A stretch of 64,000 bases of DNA from Thinopyrum elongatum (lineage: Eukaryota > Streptophyta > Magnoliopsida > Poales > Poaceae). The position numbers and the translations under genes were made by a program. The notes under the pieces are model-generated. The model ran no database searches. It was not told the origin of the DNA and worked only from the letters and a program-made list of their open reading frames with translations. Shown one piece after another: positions 46,400-58,620 of the stretch. The stretch lies in contig CM022299.1 of assembly GCA_011799875.1 (NCBI GenBank), forward strand, positions 215,697,018-215,761,017. Reading direction: 5' to 3'. The first letter of the stretch is position 1. Each line of letters begins with the position of its first letter.

Positions 46400-48717
46400 C
46401 TACTCCAAGTTTGAGGCATCAATGATGTTCAATTCACCTCTCAAATGGCAAAATACTTTCTCATCAAGCGGTTTGGTGAATATATCAGCCAATTGCTTAT
46501 CGGTACGCACATGCTTAAGATCGATATCTCCTTTAGCAACATGATCTCGAATGAAATGATGATGAAGTTCAATATGCTTAGTTCGAGAATGTTGCACGGG
46601 ATTGTGAGCAATCTTAATAGCACTCTCATTATCACAAAGCAATGGAACATGTCTCACATAGATCCCATAATCTTTAAGAGTTTGGGTCATCCAAAGTAAT
46701 TGAGCACAACATGAACCAGCGGCAATGTATTCCGCTTTGGCGGTCGATAAGGATACCGAGTTTTGTTTCTTGGAAGACCAAGACACAAGAGATCTACCAA
46801 GAAATTGACAAGTACCCGAAGTGGACTTTCTATCAACCTTGTCTTCGTCATAGTCCGAATCGGAGTAGCCAACAAGATCAAAAGAAGACCTCTTAGGATA
46901 CCAAATGCCAAAGTTTGGTGTGTGAATTAGGTATCTCACTATCCTTTTCACAACCTTAAGATGGCATTCTTTGGGGGCCGCTTGATATCGTGCACACATG
47001 CACACACTTAGCATAATATCAGGATGAGAGGCACATAGATATAACAATGAACCAATCATAGAGCGGTAAACCTTTTGGTCAACCGGTTCGCCATCCTTGG
47101 TCAAGTCAAGATGTCCACTAGTAGGCATGGGTGTACTCATACCTTTGCATTCTTGCATGTTGAACTTCTTGAATAAGTCCTTGGTGTACTTTGATTGAGA
47201 GACAAAGGTACCCTCCTTAGTTTGCTTGATTTGCAAACCAAGAAAGAACTTGAGTTCACTCATCATAGACATCTCAAACTTCTCCGACATTAGCCTTCCA
47301 AACTTTTCACTAAAATGAGGGTTAGTTGAACCAAATATGATATCATCCACATAAATTTGGCACACAAATAATTCACCATTAACCCTTTTAGTAAAAAGTG
47401 TTGAATCAATTTTTCCAATCTCAAAGCCTTTTTCAATAAGGAACTTGGTCAAGCATTTATACCACGCTCTAGGAGCTTGTTTAAGACCATAAAGAGCTTT
47501 GTGAAGTTTGTAAACATGATTAGGTTTCTTAGGATTGACAAAGCCGGGAGGTTGTTTAACATAAATGTCCTCCTCAATTTCACCATTTAGAAAAGCACTT
47601 TTGATGTCCATTTGGTACAAGGTAATATCATGATGATTTGCATAGGCAAGTAAGATTCGTATGGACTCAAGTCTAGAAACGGGGGCATATGTCTCACCAT
47701 AGTACATACCTTCGACTTGAGTGTATCCTTGGGCGACGAGATGTGCCATGTTGCGAATGACTTGTCCATCTTCGTCTTGCTTGTTGCGAAACACCCATTT
47801 GGTACCGATGATGTTGTGGTCGTTGTCGGGCTTCTCAACCAATGTCCAAACTTGGTTCCTCTCAAAATTGTGTAGCTCTTCGTGCATGGCATTTATCCAA
47901 TCTGGATCTTCTAGAGCTTCTTCAACCTTCATAGGTTCAATGCTAGAGATAAATGAGTAATGCTCACAAAAGTTAGCTAACCATGTTTTAGAGTGTGTGA
48001 TTCTCCCTGTTTGGATATCGTCAAAGATTTGTTCGACGGGATGATCTCTTGAGACTCTTGCTCTAACTCGTGAGAGCTTTTGCTTAGGTCGGGGTGGAAC
48101 ATCCTCTTCAACATCTTGTTCTTCCTCTTGGCTTTCATCGTTGTTGGTGTTGTTGTTCTCTTGTGGAGGTGGTGAGGGAGGTCGATGTGGTTCATCTTGG
48201 TGTACTTCCTCGTTTTCTTCATTTTGGCATGTCCCACTTGTGGATGCCTCCGGGTCAACTCGTGGTTCACCTTGTCGTGAGGTAGAAGCTTCCACTTGGA
48301 CGGACAAGGTACTCTCCTTCACCTCCATTGGATGAACCTTGCCAATAGACAAGTCTTGGATTGCTTCCGAAGGGTCTTTGTCTCCTACATCAATTGGCAA
48401 TTGCTCTACTTGCGAGCCGTTAGATTCATCAAACTTCACATCTACCGTCTCTTCAACCTTTCGGGTGAAATTGTTGTAGACACGGTAAGTGTGAGAGTTT
48501 GAGCCGTAACCGAGTAGGAAACCTTCATGAGATTTAGGAGCAAATTTCGAACGACGATGCTTATCAAGAATGTAGCACTTTGAGCCAAATACTCGAAAGT
48601 ATCCAACTTGGGGTTTGTTACCGGTGAGAAGCTTGTATGCCATCTTGCCGAGTAGCTTCTGAAGATATAGACGATTTGTCGCATGACAAGCTGTCTCAAC
48701 CGCTTCCGCCCAAAAGT
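46400..48717 (-). pseudogene. E4 pol: reverse transcriptase and RNase H
   Basis: Frame open from about 48717 to the stop at 46400. Early part holds GYFRVFGSKCYILDKH of the integrase C-terminus, then an acidic/proline-rich linker, then RT with GTKWVFRNKQDEDG, KSAFLNGEIEEDIYVKQP, the catalytic YVDD in QIYVDDIIFG (about 47340), and RNase H with SWSSKKQNSVSLSTAKAEY and ADIFTKPL. RT region looks intact. The frame is linked to the upstream integrase by a one-base shift near 48717. Confidence 0.92.
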
Positions 48718-49060
48718 GTTTGGCGTCTTGTATTCATCAAGCATCGTTCTCGCCATTTCAATGAGCGTCCGGTTCTTCCTCTCAACAACTCCATTTTGTT
48801 GAGGTGTGTACGTAGCCGAGAACTCATGTGAAATCCCTTCTTCGTCAAGAAAGGTGTCCGCATTGGCGTTCTTGAACTCCGTTCCATTTTCGTTGCGAAC
48901 CTTCTTGATCTTCACTTCAAATTGATTTTGGGTCTTCCTAGCGAAGTTCTTGAAGATCTTTTGGACCTGCGACTTATCATCAAGAAAAAACACCCACGTA
49001 AATCTTGAAAAATCATCGACTATGACTACCAAACGAATTTCCACCGAGACTTTTATAGGC
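48718..49060 (-). pseudogene. E4 integrase core
   Basis: The first catalytic Asp is in VDDFSRFTW and the Glu in QQNGVVERKNRT. The middle acidic residue is changed: VRNENGTEF has Glu where Copia integrases usually have RSDNGTEF with Asp. A one-base shift near 49025 separates it from the upstream part with the zinc finger, and another near 48717 from RT. Either alone breaks the protein. Confidence 0.88.
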
Positions 49061-50338
49061 ATTTGGACCAAAAAGATCCATATGAAGTAGCTCGAGTGGT
49101 CTTCTCGTGGTCATGATGTTCTTCACGGGGTGGCTTCCTCCAACCTGTTTTCCTGCTTGACAAGCACTGCACAATCTATCCTTGTCAAATATAACATCTT
49201 TCACTCCAAGGATGTGATCACCTTTAATAAGCCTATCAAGATTTCGCATGCCCACATGACCTAACCTTCTATGCCACAACCAACCTTTAGAAGATTTAGC
49301 AATTAAGCAAGTTCTAGGTTGAGCCTTTTTAGTGAAATCAACAATGTATAGATCACCTCTGCGTATGCCGGTAAAGACAATTTTATGATTATCTCTTCGA
49401 AACACTTGGCAATCTACTTCAGTAAATAGGACATTGAAACCGAAATCGGCTAGTCTAGATTCAGAAAGTAAATTATAGCCAAGAGATTCAACGAGCATGA
49501 CATTTTGGATGGAGCTATCATGTGAGATGGCCACCTTACCAAGGCCAACCACCTTACCCTTTGAGTTATCACCAAAAGTCACATACTTTCGAGGGCCGTT
49601 GTTTTCAGCGAGCTCACGAAACATATCCTTGTCTCCGGTCATGTGATCGGTACATCCACTATCAAGAACCCATTCCTTTCCTCCAGCCATGTAGCCGCGA
49701 AGATTAACCATAAGACCAAAGTGTCTCATAGACTCATCGAGATCAAAGTCACTATCATCATCCTCATAATAGTATCCATGTTCAACATCGTCTTGTGATT
49801 GATCATTACCTAGAGAGAGTGATTCATTAGTTTTATGACCATGACAATGTGCATCTTTGTGAATTCTAATGACTTCCGAGATGATATTGCTAATGATTCC
49901 AACATCTCCTTTGGCACGCATAAGGTCACGAAGCTCAAATAGACAATCACCAAACTTAGTATCATTAGGGCTCATCTTATTTAAAGCAATGGACTTATGA
50001 AGAATCTCATCTAAGTTTTTCAAGGAGTAGTTTGGAAATCGTTCCTCAAGAAATATCCATATAGTGTATGCACAATCAAGAGTAGGCAAGCGAGCTATCA
50101 AGTTTCTAGGCAATCCTCTAGTGATAAGATTGACAGTTCTAAGATTGTGAATCATGTCGAGAGACTCATCGAGGGTAGGATGCAAAGGATCAACAAGAGG
50201 CGCACAAGGGCTAGTAATATACTTGTTCAAGTGAAATTCATTGAAAATCTCAAGCATCTCATTTTTCCAAGCAATAAAGAACTCTCCATCAAGTATGGGC
50301 ACTCTATGTCTAAAACTCCCCATCGTAGACTCATCCAT
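49025..50338 (-). pseudogene. E4 gag, protease and integrase zinc finger
   Basis: The ATG at 50338 (MDESTMGSFRHR) is the likely start. Gag is of the UBN2 type, with FLEERFPNYS and FELRDLMRAKGD. I see no CCHC knuckle between Gag and protease, where E6 has one; an acidic run (YYYEDDDSDFDLDE) lies there instead. The protease motif is DSGCTDHMTG near residue 260. The GAG-pre-integrase finger has WHRRLGHVG and CSACQAGKQ. Open without stop to the frameshift near 49025. Confidence 0.88.
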
Positions 50339-50374
50339 CTTCCTCCAATGGTGATTAAACCAAAGCAATGGAGA

Positions 50375-50392
50375 CCAATGCTCTAATACCAA
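50375..50392 (-). promoter_or_regulatory. E4 primer binding site
   Basis: On the minus strand TTGGTATTAGAGCATTGG follows the 5' LTR end (one base from it). It differs by one base from the initiator tRNA-Met complement in the core (TATTAG for TATCAG). Confidence 0.85.
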
Positions 50393-50393
50393 T

Positions 50394-51983
50394 TGAAAGG
50401 ATCGAGAAGAGGTGTCTAGAGGGGGGGGATTAGACCCTCAACAAAGAAAAGTAGTAGTTTTTAAGTTCTTCAAGTTAAGGTGGAGTTTTAGCACAAGTTT
50501 AAACATTCACAATACATTTCAAGCAAGCATGGCAAGAGTATATGAGCAGCGGAAAGTAAAGCATGCAACTTGAAAGGATGTAAAGGGATGGGATTGGAGT
50601 GTGCAAACGCAATTGGAGACACGGAGATTTTTGGCGTGGTTCTGATAGGTGGTGCTATCGTACATTCACGTTGGTGGAGACTTCAACCCACGAAGGGTAA
50701 CGGTTGCGCGAGTCCACGGAGAGCTCCACCCATGAAGGATCCACGAAGAAGCAACCTTGTCTATCCCACCATGGCCATCGCCCACGAAGGACTTGCCTCA
50801 CTTGGGTAGATCTTCACGAAGTAGGCGATCTCCTTGCCCTTACAAACTCCTTGGTTCAACTCCACAATCTTGACGGAGGCTCCCAAGTAACACCTAACCA
50901 ATCTAGGAGACACCACTCTCCAAAAGGTAATAGATGGTGTGTTGATGATGAACTCCTTGCTCTTGTGCTTCAAATGATAGTCTCCCCAACACTCAACTCT
51001 CTCACAGATTTGGATATGGTGGAAAGATGATTTGAGTGGAAAGCAACTTGGGGAAGGCTAGAGATCAAGATTCTAGTGGTTGGATTGGAATGTCTTGGTC
51101 TCAACACATGAGTAGGTGGTTCTCTCTCTGAAAATGAGTAGTGGAAGCGTAGGCATGTTTTGATGGCTCTCTCACAAATGGAGAAGGGGGTGAAGTGGTA
51201 TTTATAGCCTCCACACAAAATCTAACCGTTACACACAATTTACCAAACTCGGTGGGACCGATTAGTGAAACTCGGTCAGACCGATTCAGTTCAAAATGTG
51301 AACGTTACGATTTTCGGTCGGACCGACAAGGTCAACTCGGTGGGACCGATGTGCTAGGGTTATGGTAAAACCTCATCTCGGTTTGACCGATTACACAAAC
51401 TCGGTGAGACCAATTTTAGTAATAAGCAAACAAAGAGTTGGCCAAGCAAACTCGATGGGGCCGACTACCTATTTCGGTGAGGCTGAAATAATTGCAGTAG
51501 GCAATAGAGAGTTTGCAAGCCCTTCTCGGTGAGACCGAGATCCCATCGGTAAGATCGAACTGATTAGGGTTTCTGGCAGTGGCTATGTCAAGTGAACTCG
51601 GTGGCGCCGGATAGATCAAATCGGTGGGGCCGAGTTTGACTTGATGTTTAGGACATATGTGGAAATGAGAAAGTGGTTGAGGGCTTTTGGAGCATATCAC
51701 TAAGCATTTTGAGCAAGCAAGCCATTAAGCAACACCTCATCCCCTTTTAATAGTATTGGCTTTCCTATGGACTCAATGTGATCTTGGATCACTAAAAATG
51801 AGAATGTAGAGTCTTGAGCTTTTGCCAATATATGTCCTTAGCATTTTGAAGGGGTTCCACATCCTCTTGTCCTACCACTCAACTGTTGAACTTATCTGAA
51901 GTATACTAGATGAAAGTATTAGTCCAACAAGAGATATGTTGACATTAATTACCAAAATCACCCAGGGAGCACTTGTGCTTTCA
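50394..51983 (-). repeat. 5' LTR of E4
   Basis: 1590 bp, same limits as the left LTR. TATA-like box at 51199-51208. Palindrome cluster at about 51246-51640. Confidence 0.92.
51246..51640. repeat. Palindrome array in E4 5' LTR
   Basis: Same set of TCGGT...ACCGA words as in the 3' LTR, with a few different substitutions. Confidence 0.85.
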
Positions 51984-51988
51984 GTGAT

Positions 51989-52670
51989 CCACCTGATAAC
52001 CCTTAAAGTGACCAGCAATATTATCAACCGCCCGGTGATAAGCCGCCATGAGCGGGTCTTTAGAGCCCACTTGCCTGAGACTTGCTGAGCCACAAGGTCT
52101 GAGTCGCCCAGGCACCTGACCCAACTTAAATTCATCTCTTTAGCCATACGAAGGCCATGGAGTAAATCTTCATACTCAGCTGCATTATTAGTACAAGGAA
52201 ACATTAGCCTTAAAACATAACAAAATTTGTCACCTCGTGGGGAAGTCAAAATAACTCCAGCCCCCGAGCCTTCCAACTGCTTGGACCCATCAAAATGGAT
52301 TGCCCAATATGTGTTGTCCGGATTTTCCTCAGGTGTGTGCAACTCTGTCCAATCATTGATGAAATCCACACAAGCTTGAGACTTGATAGCTGTCCTTGGC
52401 ACATAATTCAAATTATGAGGTCTAAGTTCAATTGCCCACTTAGCAACCCGGCCGGTAGCCTCTCTGTTCTGAATAATATCTCCTAAAGGAGCAGAGCTGA
52501 CCACAGTAATAGGATGACCAAGAAAGTAATGTTTCAGTTTGCACTTGCCATGAACACCCCAAACACCAGTTTCTGCCAATGTGGATAACGTTGCTTGGAT
52601 TCTGTCAACACCTCACAGACATAGTAAGCCGGCCGCTGAACTGGATACTCCTTACCCGCCTCCTTGCGCT
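51989..52670 (-). pseudogene. E3 dual RNase H (Gypsy RNase H end and archaeal-type RNase H)
   Basis: The end of the ordinary Gypsy RNase H is seen in LKHYFLGHPITVV and VAKWAIELRPHNLNY. A second RNase H follows with IHFDGSKQLEGSG (Asp), NNAAEYEDLLHGL (Glu) and CLGDSDLVAQQ (Asp), the pattern of the archaeal-type RNase H of Tat elements. The upstream Gypsy RNase H is frameshifted near 52580-52670. E4 cuts the end of the second domain. Confidence 0.82.
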
Positions 52671-53620
52671 CTACAACAACTGCCACACTGACCACTTTAT
52701 TATAGCCACCACGTACAGGAGCAAAGGCTCTTTCTCAATGGGAGCAGCAAGGACAGGCGGCTCAGCTAACTGTTTCTTGAGCGCCTCAAATGCCTCATTA
52801 GCAGCATCAATCCAGACAAAGTGATCTGTCTTCTTCATCGTATGGAATAAGGGAATTGCCTTCTCTCCCAGGCGACTTATAAACCGGCTCAAAGCTGCAA
52901 TATGATCTGCCAAACGCTGGACATCATTGACACGGGCCGGCTTAGAAAGCGAGGTGATAGCCTTGATCTTCTCCGGGTTAGCCTCGCTGCCCCTTTCTAA
53001 AACCAGAAATCCCAACAATTTACCTGTAGGCACACCAAAGACACACTTGGCCGGGTTAAGCATCATTTTATAGACCCGAAGATTGTCAAATGTTTCCTTT
53101 AGATCATCTAGGAGAGTCTCCTTCTTTCAAGACTTAACCACAATATCATCCACATAAGCATGAACGTTGTGCCCAATCTGACTGTGAAAACAATTATGAA
53201 CACAGCATTGATAAGTCGCCTAAGCACTTTTGAGCCCAAAAGGTATAGAAACATAGCAGAAAGCTCCAAAAGGTGTGATGAAAGTCGTCTTCTCTTGGTC
53301 TTTAACTGCCATCTTGATCTGATGATAACCAGAATAAGTATCCAGGAAACATAAGCTCTCACAACCTGCCGTTGCATCAATGATCTGGTCCATACGGGGA
53401 AGAGCAAACGGGTCAGCTGGACAAGCCTTGTTGAGATCTGTGTAATCAGCACACATACGCCATGTGTCGTTCTTCTTAAGCACAAGCACATGGTTAGCCA
53501 ACCACTCAGGGTGAAAAACTTCCACGATAAACCCAGCCACTAACAGCTGGGCTACCTCTTCTCCAATAGCCTTACGTCGCTCCTCATTGAAACAACGAAG
53601 GAACTATTTAACCGGCTTAA
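52671..53620 (-). pseudogene. E3 reverse transcriptase
   Basis: Segments ADYTDLNKACPADPF, DTYSGYHQIKM and FGLKSA are the RT fingers and palm. A TAG breaks the frame at about 53220; then NVHAYVDDIVVKS with the YVDD catalytic motif (near 53150) is followed by a TGA just after KS. Thumb/connection includes NPAKCVFGV and GFLVLERG. Three breaks make it inactive. Confidence 0.88.
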
Positions 53621-53738
53621 ACTTAGGATCCACATTAAGAGTGTGCTCAGTGAATTCTATGGGAACACCCGGCATGTCAGAAGGTTTCCATGCAAAGATG
53701 TCCAGATTCTCATGGATAAACACGATGAGCGCGCTTTC

Positions 53739-54445
53739 CTATTTAGGATCCATATTTGCCCACACTGTGAACTGCTCAGATGAGTCGTCAGGGACAAAAT
53801 CGACCTGCTTAGTATCATCAGCCGACTTAAACTTCAATAAAGGGTCTTGCTTAGTTGTGGGCTTCTTTAAAGGGGTCATATCAGTCGGGTCAACATTATC
53901 TTTGTAAAACTTAAGCTCCTTGGTAGCACAAGCCGACTCTGCATAAGCCACGTCTCCTTCCTCACATTCCAGGGCGACTTTCCGATCACCATGGACCATA
54001 ATTGTGCCCTTGTGCCCAGGCATTTTGAGCTGTAGATAAACATAACAAGGGCGAGCCATTAACTTAGCATAAGCCGGCCGTCTGAACAAAGCGTGATATG
54101 GACTCTTGATTTTGACCACTTCAAACCATAGTGTCTCTGCTCTATAATCATAGTCATTACCAAAGGGTACTTCCAGGGCAATTTTTCCAACAGGATACGC
54201 TGACTTACCAGGCACCACACCATGAAGACTGTTGAAGGCGGCTTAAGATCCTTGTCAGTTAAATTCATCCGACGAAAAGTGTCATAATATAGGTTGTTAA
54301 TGCTACTGCCACCGTCCAAAAGCACCTTAGTAAACTTATAACCACCAACTTGAGGGGCCACCACAAGGGCTAAATGACCCGGGTTATAAACCCGCAGCGG
54401 GTGATCCGCAATGCTCCACGATATCATGTGCTCGGACCATCTCAA
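53739..54445 (-). pseudogene. E3 aspartic protease
   Basis: The motif LLDGGSSINNLYYDTF marks the active site with DGG as in Tat-type proteases. The frame changes between the motif part (54445-54059) and the C-terminal part (54218-53739, LKMPGHKGTIMVHG), so at least one frameshift. It would process Gag-Pol. Confidence 0.82.
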
Positions 54446-54611
54446 ATACTGTGGAACACCCGGGCTCTATTGCATGAACCGCCCGCTTATGATCCTTCTG
54501 ATCTCATTTCCAAAGACTTGTGGTGAAAACATGGTACTGGCCAGCATTGAGCTGCTTTGGATTACTCTGATATCCTGACTGATTCCCTTGCTGATGGTTA
54601 CCTTGACTAGA

Positions 54612-55751
54612 CTATTGATTATAACCACCTTGGTTACCTTGATCTTGATAGCCAGAGTTTGAGTCACCACCACCAAAGCCGGACCCCTGTGAGCCGGATC
54701 CTGACCCGCTGGGCGGCCCATTGTTATTACCATGATTCTGATTGAGGGCGTAATTCCTGAACTCCCGCATAATCCAACAATCCTTCCAAGCATGAGTGGA
54801 TGACTTGTTAGGAAAATTGTGCTTTGGACATGGGTCATTAAGCACTGCCTCAAGATTAAAAGGTTTTCCCTTGCCATACGGCGGCTTACCGTTACCATTG
54901 CGGCGCTGGCTCTTGTACCCAGTGTTGGTGTTAGCTACTAGATCTGACCCGCCATCGGGGTGTCTGCGCTTACCACCATTGCCCTGGTTGTTGCCGTTAT
55001 GCACTGCCACATTCTGCTGCTGACCCTTACCATTACCACTCTTCTTGCCCTTGTTGGATTTCTCATCATCAGATCCAGGGTCCTTGGTGTTATCAGAGTC
55101 GGCATATTTAATGAGAGCCGCCATGAGCTCACCCATGTCATTACAATGACGCTTAAGCCGCCCAAGCTTCTGTTTAAGAGGGGTAAAGTGACAGTTCTTC
55201 TCCAAAACCAGAACCGCCTGACCCGCCACAATACTATTCAACGAGTGAATAATAGCAGAGACCCGGTAGACCCAATGATGGGCCGACTCATCCTCGCGCT
55301 GCACACAGTTATCCAGATCAATAATCATCAGAGGCTGCTTGCATGTCCCTTGAAAATTCTTAATGAACCGCGCCTTCAACTCCGCCCATGAATTGATGGA
55401 ATTAGGAGGCAATGCTTTTAACCATGTACGAGCTGGCCCATCCAACATCATAGTAAAGTACTTGGCACAGACCGCGTCATTGACATCCAACATCTCCATG
55501 GCTAACTTGTAACTCTCGATCCAGCCTTCACGAGGGAGATCAGCTGTATAATTGGGCACCTTACGAGGACCCTTGAAATCCTTAGGTAGACGTTTGTTAT
55601 GTAAAGTTGGTACCAAATGGAGCACCCCCACAGACCTGGAAATTACACCAGCCCCTACTGAGGCCGAAGGGGTCACCAGAGGCTGCTGATAATCCCCTAG
55701 TTGAGCCGCCGCTGCTGCCTCCGCCTCTCGGTGATCTCTAGCTTCGTCCAC
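54612..55751 (-). pseudogene. E3 gag, main part
   Basis: 379 codons are open from 55751. They hold GPARTWLKALPP and FIKNFQGTC of the Gypsy Gag core, a basic GKKSGNGKG stretch and a knuckle-like pattern CPKHNF...STHAWKDC, then a Gly/Asn/Gln-rich tail. It would form the particle. The 5' part lies at 55752-56870. Confidence 0.85.
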
Positions 55752-56870
55752 AATCGCCTGAGCATGAGTAAGGGGTAGGTTATTCCCACAGGGTGGGTCA
55801 TCCTAGGGCGGTCATCGACGTCGTTCGCTACTGGAAACCGTCGGTGACACAACACGCCGGCTGTAACTGCGGCTTGGGAAGGGGGTCAAGTGCACCTGGT
55901 CACGAATCTATGAATATTTCTCTTGCTGTGCAACTGCCGTCTACAGGAGCTCAATCGCGTTCCGCGCCTCAGCTGCGAAGGGCGTCTCATCAGTAATAGG
56001 GATCGCATTGAGTCGGGTAGCCGCTGCTATCATGTTATCCACTGGGTTAGAATAATGGCCAGATGGTGTTGAAAACATCGAGGTGGGGTCTGATCCCTAC
56101 GGGCCAGGTCTGACAATCGAGGCTGTGCCGCTGCCCCGCTCCCTCGGACTTCAGCAGCCCAGGTTGTACCTGGCGGGTTACTTGGTCCTGCCCCAGGCGT
56201 GTTAAAAAGGTTCCGCGCCTCATACTACAAAGGCAGGCAGGTTTGGTGTCTCCTTTGAAGGACAACATTGGACGCATAATAATACAAACTCAAGCGAAAA
56301 GCATCCGCCCTTATGCGTTGTGACTCGGCATCCATCAGGGCACGTTCCATTGCCATCCTGGCGTTCTCCGCATTAAGATCCTCCTGGGCCTTGGCCACCT
56401 CATCTCGCACCTTTGCAACCTTTGTATTATGTTGTGCTTGATTCGCTGCAGTAACCTCTGTTGCTAACAGGGTTGCCAAAGTGCCCAAGAGCTAAGACAA
56501 AACCTGAGCCGGCGGCCGAATTGACCCGCCGGCCCCAGCTGCCGCAACCGCCGAACTAGACATCATAGCCACAGTTGTTGATGAATTGAGAGTCGGCCCT
56601 GTGCCAGCCATGAAGATAGCAGCCCGGGACGACACCTCATAGGGGTCCGAAATACTGTCACCATAGGAATAACCCCAAGCCCTCCGTCTTGAAGCTGGTA
56701 GATCGATTCTGTCTCTCTGGTCGAGGACACAGAATCCTCCGCAAGATCCGTGCCATGTGCAAATCCAACGAAGACACACTTCCAGCCAGGTTGAGACCTG
56801 GCAGGTTGCGCATGCCGAGCCGGCTCGACGATATCAGTGCAGATGTCCGGCTTAGGCTCTTATCCGCCAA
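55752..56870 (-). pseudogene. E3 gag N-terminal region, degenerate
   Basis: A coiled-coil-like block at 56488-56225 rich in A, E and K, and a basic block near 56870-56660, resemble the N-terminal extension of Tat Gag. Frames shift and stops occur. E6 cuts the upstream part at 56875, so the start, PBS and 5' LTR are not in the window. Confidence 0.55.
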
Positions 56871-56875
56871 TCTTG

Positions 56876-58535
56876 TGAAAGTGCAACTATCCCTGGGTGG
56901 TTTTGGTAATTCCTAACAACATATAGCTCATTGAACTAATGGTATCTCAATATGATTATTTCAGGAAGTTCAATGTTTGGCATGGCATGGACTAGGAATG
57001 TGGACCCCTCAAAATGCTAAGGACACATATTGGCTAAAGCTCAAGACTCTACATTTTCATTTTAGTGATCCAAGATCACATTGAGTCCATAGGAAAAGCC
57101 AATACTATTAAAAGGGGATGAGGTGTTGCTTAATGGCTTGCTTGCTCAAAATGCTTAGTGATATGCTCCAAAAGCCCTCAACCACTTTCTCATATCCACA
57201 TATGTCCCAAACCAAAAGTCAAACTCGGCCCCACCGATTTGATCTATCCGGCGCCACCGAGTTCATTTGACATAGCCACTGCTAGAAACCCTAGTCAGTT
57301 TGGTCTCACCGATAGGGATCTCGGTCTCACCGAGATGGGATTGCAAACTCTCTGTTTCCCTTCGTAACATTTCGGTCTAACCGAGATGAGCGATCGGTCC
57401 CACCGAGTTCGCAATGCAAACTCTCTGTTTCCCTTTCGTAACATTTCGGTCTCACCGAAATGAGCGAATCGGTCCCACCGAGTTTGCCTGACCAACTCTC
57501 TGTTTGCCTATTACAGAAATCGGTCCTACCGAGTTTATGTGATCGGTCTCACCGAGATTACATTATGCCCTAACACTAATGAAATCGGTCCCACCGAGTT
57601 GACATGTCGGTCCCACCAAAAATCCTAACGTTCACATTTTGAACTAAATCGGTCTGACCGAGTTTTATGATTCAGTCCCACCGAGTTTGGTAAATTGTGT
57701 GTAACGGTTAGATTTTGTGTGGAGGCTAAATATACCCCTCCACCCACTCTTCATTCGTGGAGAGAGCCATCAGAATGTGCCTACACTTCCAGTATACATT
57801 TTCTGAGTGAGAACCACCTACTCATGTGTTGAGACCAAGATATTCCATTCCAATCATATGAATCTTGATCTCTAGCCTTCCCCAAGCTGCTTTCCACTCA
57901 AATCTTCTTTCCTCCAAATCCAAATCCATGAGAGAGAGTTGAGTGTTGGGGAGACTATCATTTGAAGCACAAGAGCAAGGAGTTCATCATCAACACACCA
58001 TCTATTACCTTTTGGAGAGTGGTGTCTCCTAGATTGGTTAGGTGTCACTTGGGAGCCTCCGTCAAGATTGTGGAGTTGAACCAAGGAGTTTGTAAGGGCA
58101 AGGAGATCGCCTACTTCGTGAAGATCTACCCGAGTGAGGCAAGTCCTTCATGGGCGATGGCCATGGTGGGATAGACAAGGTTGCTTCTTCGTGAACCCTT
58201 TGTGGGTGGAGCCCTCCGTGGACTCGCGCAACCGTTACCCTTCGTGGGTTGAAGTCTCCATCAACGTGGATGTACGATAGCACCACCTATCGGAACCACA
58301 CCAAAAATCTTCGTGTCTACATTGCGTTTGCTCCCTCCAAACTCCTCCCTTTACCTTCATATGCAAATGTTTTACATTCTGCTACTATACTCTTAGACTT
58401 GCATGTGTAGGTTGATTGCTTGACTTGTGCCAAGTTGCTAAAATCTGCCAAGACTTAAAATTGGGAAAAGGCTAGGTTTTTATTTGGTCAAGTAGTCTAA
58501 TCACCCCCCCCTCTAGACATACTTTCGATCCTACA
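56876..58535 (+). repeat. 5' LTR of E6 (1660 bp)
   Basis: Starts TGAAAGTGCA and ends GATCCTACA. Parts align with the E4 LTRs. A palindrome array lies at about 57225-57690. A TATA-like stretch lies near 57725 in AGGCTAAATATACC. Confidence 0.85.
57225..57690. repeat. Palindrome array in E6 5' LTR
   Basis: About fourteen TCGGT...ACCGA words, many as ATCGGTC(3 nt)CCGAG pairs, in reverse sense to the E4 arrays because the elements run opposite ways. Confidence 0.85.
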
Positions 58536-58537
58536 AG

Positions 58538-58550
58538 TGGTATCAGAGCC
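58538..58550 (+). promoter_or_regulatory. E6 primer binding site
   Basis: TGGTATCAGAGCC lies two bases after the LTR end, matching the initiator tRNA-Met complement. Confidence 0.9.
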
Positions 58551-58620
58551 TTGGTCTCCATTTGCCTTGATTTCCATAGCTTTTGGTGATCATAGCCTTG
58601 GTTTCACAACCTAGGAGAGT

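Larger units (their letters stand above)
42906..51983 (-). mobile_element. E4: complete Sirevirus-like Ty1/Copia retrotransposon (9078 bp)
   Basis: Both LTRs are 1590 bp. From the right (5') end: LTR, PBS, gag, protease, integrase, RT, RNase H, a 1.9-kb noncoding part, polypurine tract, LTR. Integrase before RT is the Ty1/Copia order. The LTRs hold many TCGGT...ACCGA palindromes, as reported for Sireviruses. It inserted in E3 between RNase H and integrase. Two frameshifts and an integrase active-site change make it defective. Confidence 0.92.
33959..56875 (-). mobile_element. E3: Tat-lineage Ty3/Gypsy retrotransposon, interrupted by E4, E5 and E6
   Basis: On the minus strand the order is gag (about 56870-54612), protease, RT, RNase H, a second RNase H, integrase (ending about 40536), then an antisense accessory gene (34928-39283 plus) and the 3' LTR (34507-33959). 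An antisense gene behind pol and a second, archaeal-type RNase H are hallmarks of the Tat lineage. It inserted in an intron of M2. Its 5' LTR lies beyond E6 and outside the window, so the duplicated target cannot be tested; the 5 bp before it are CTACT (33954-33958). Confidence 0.85.
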
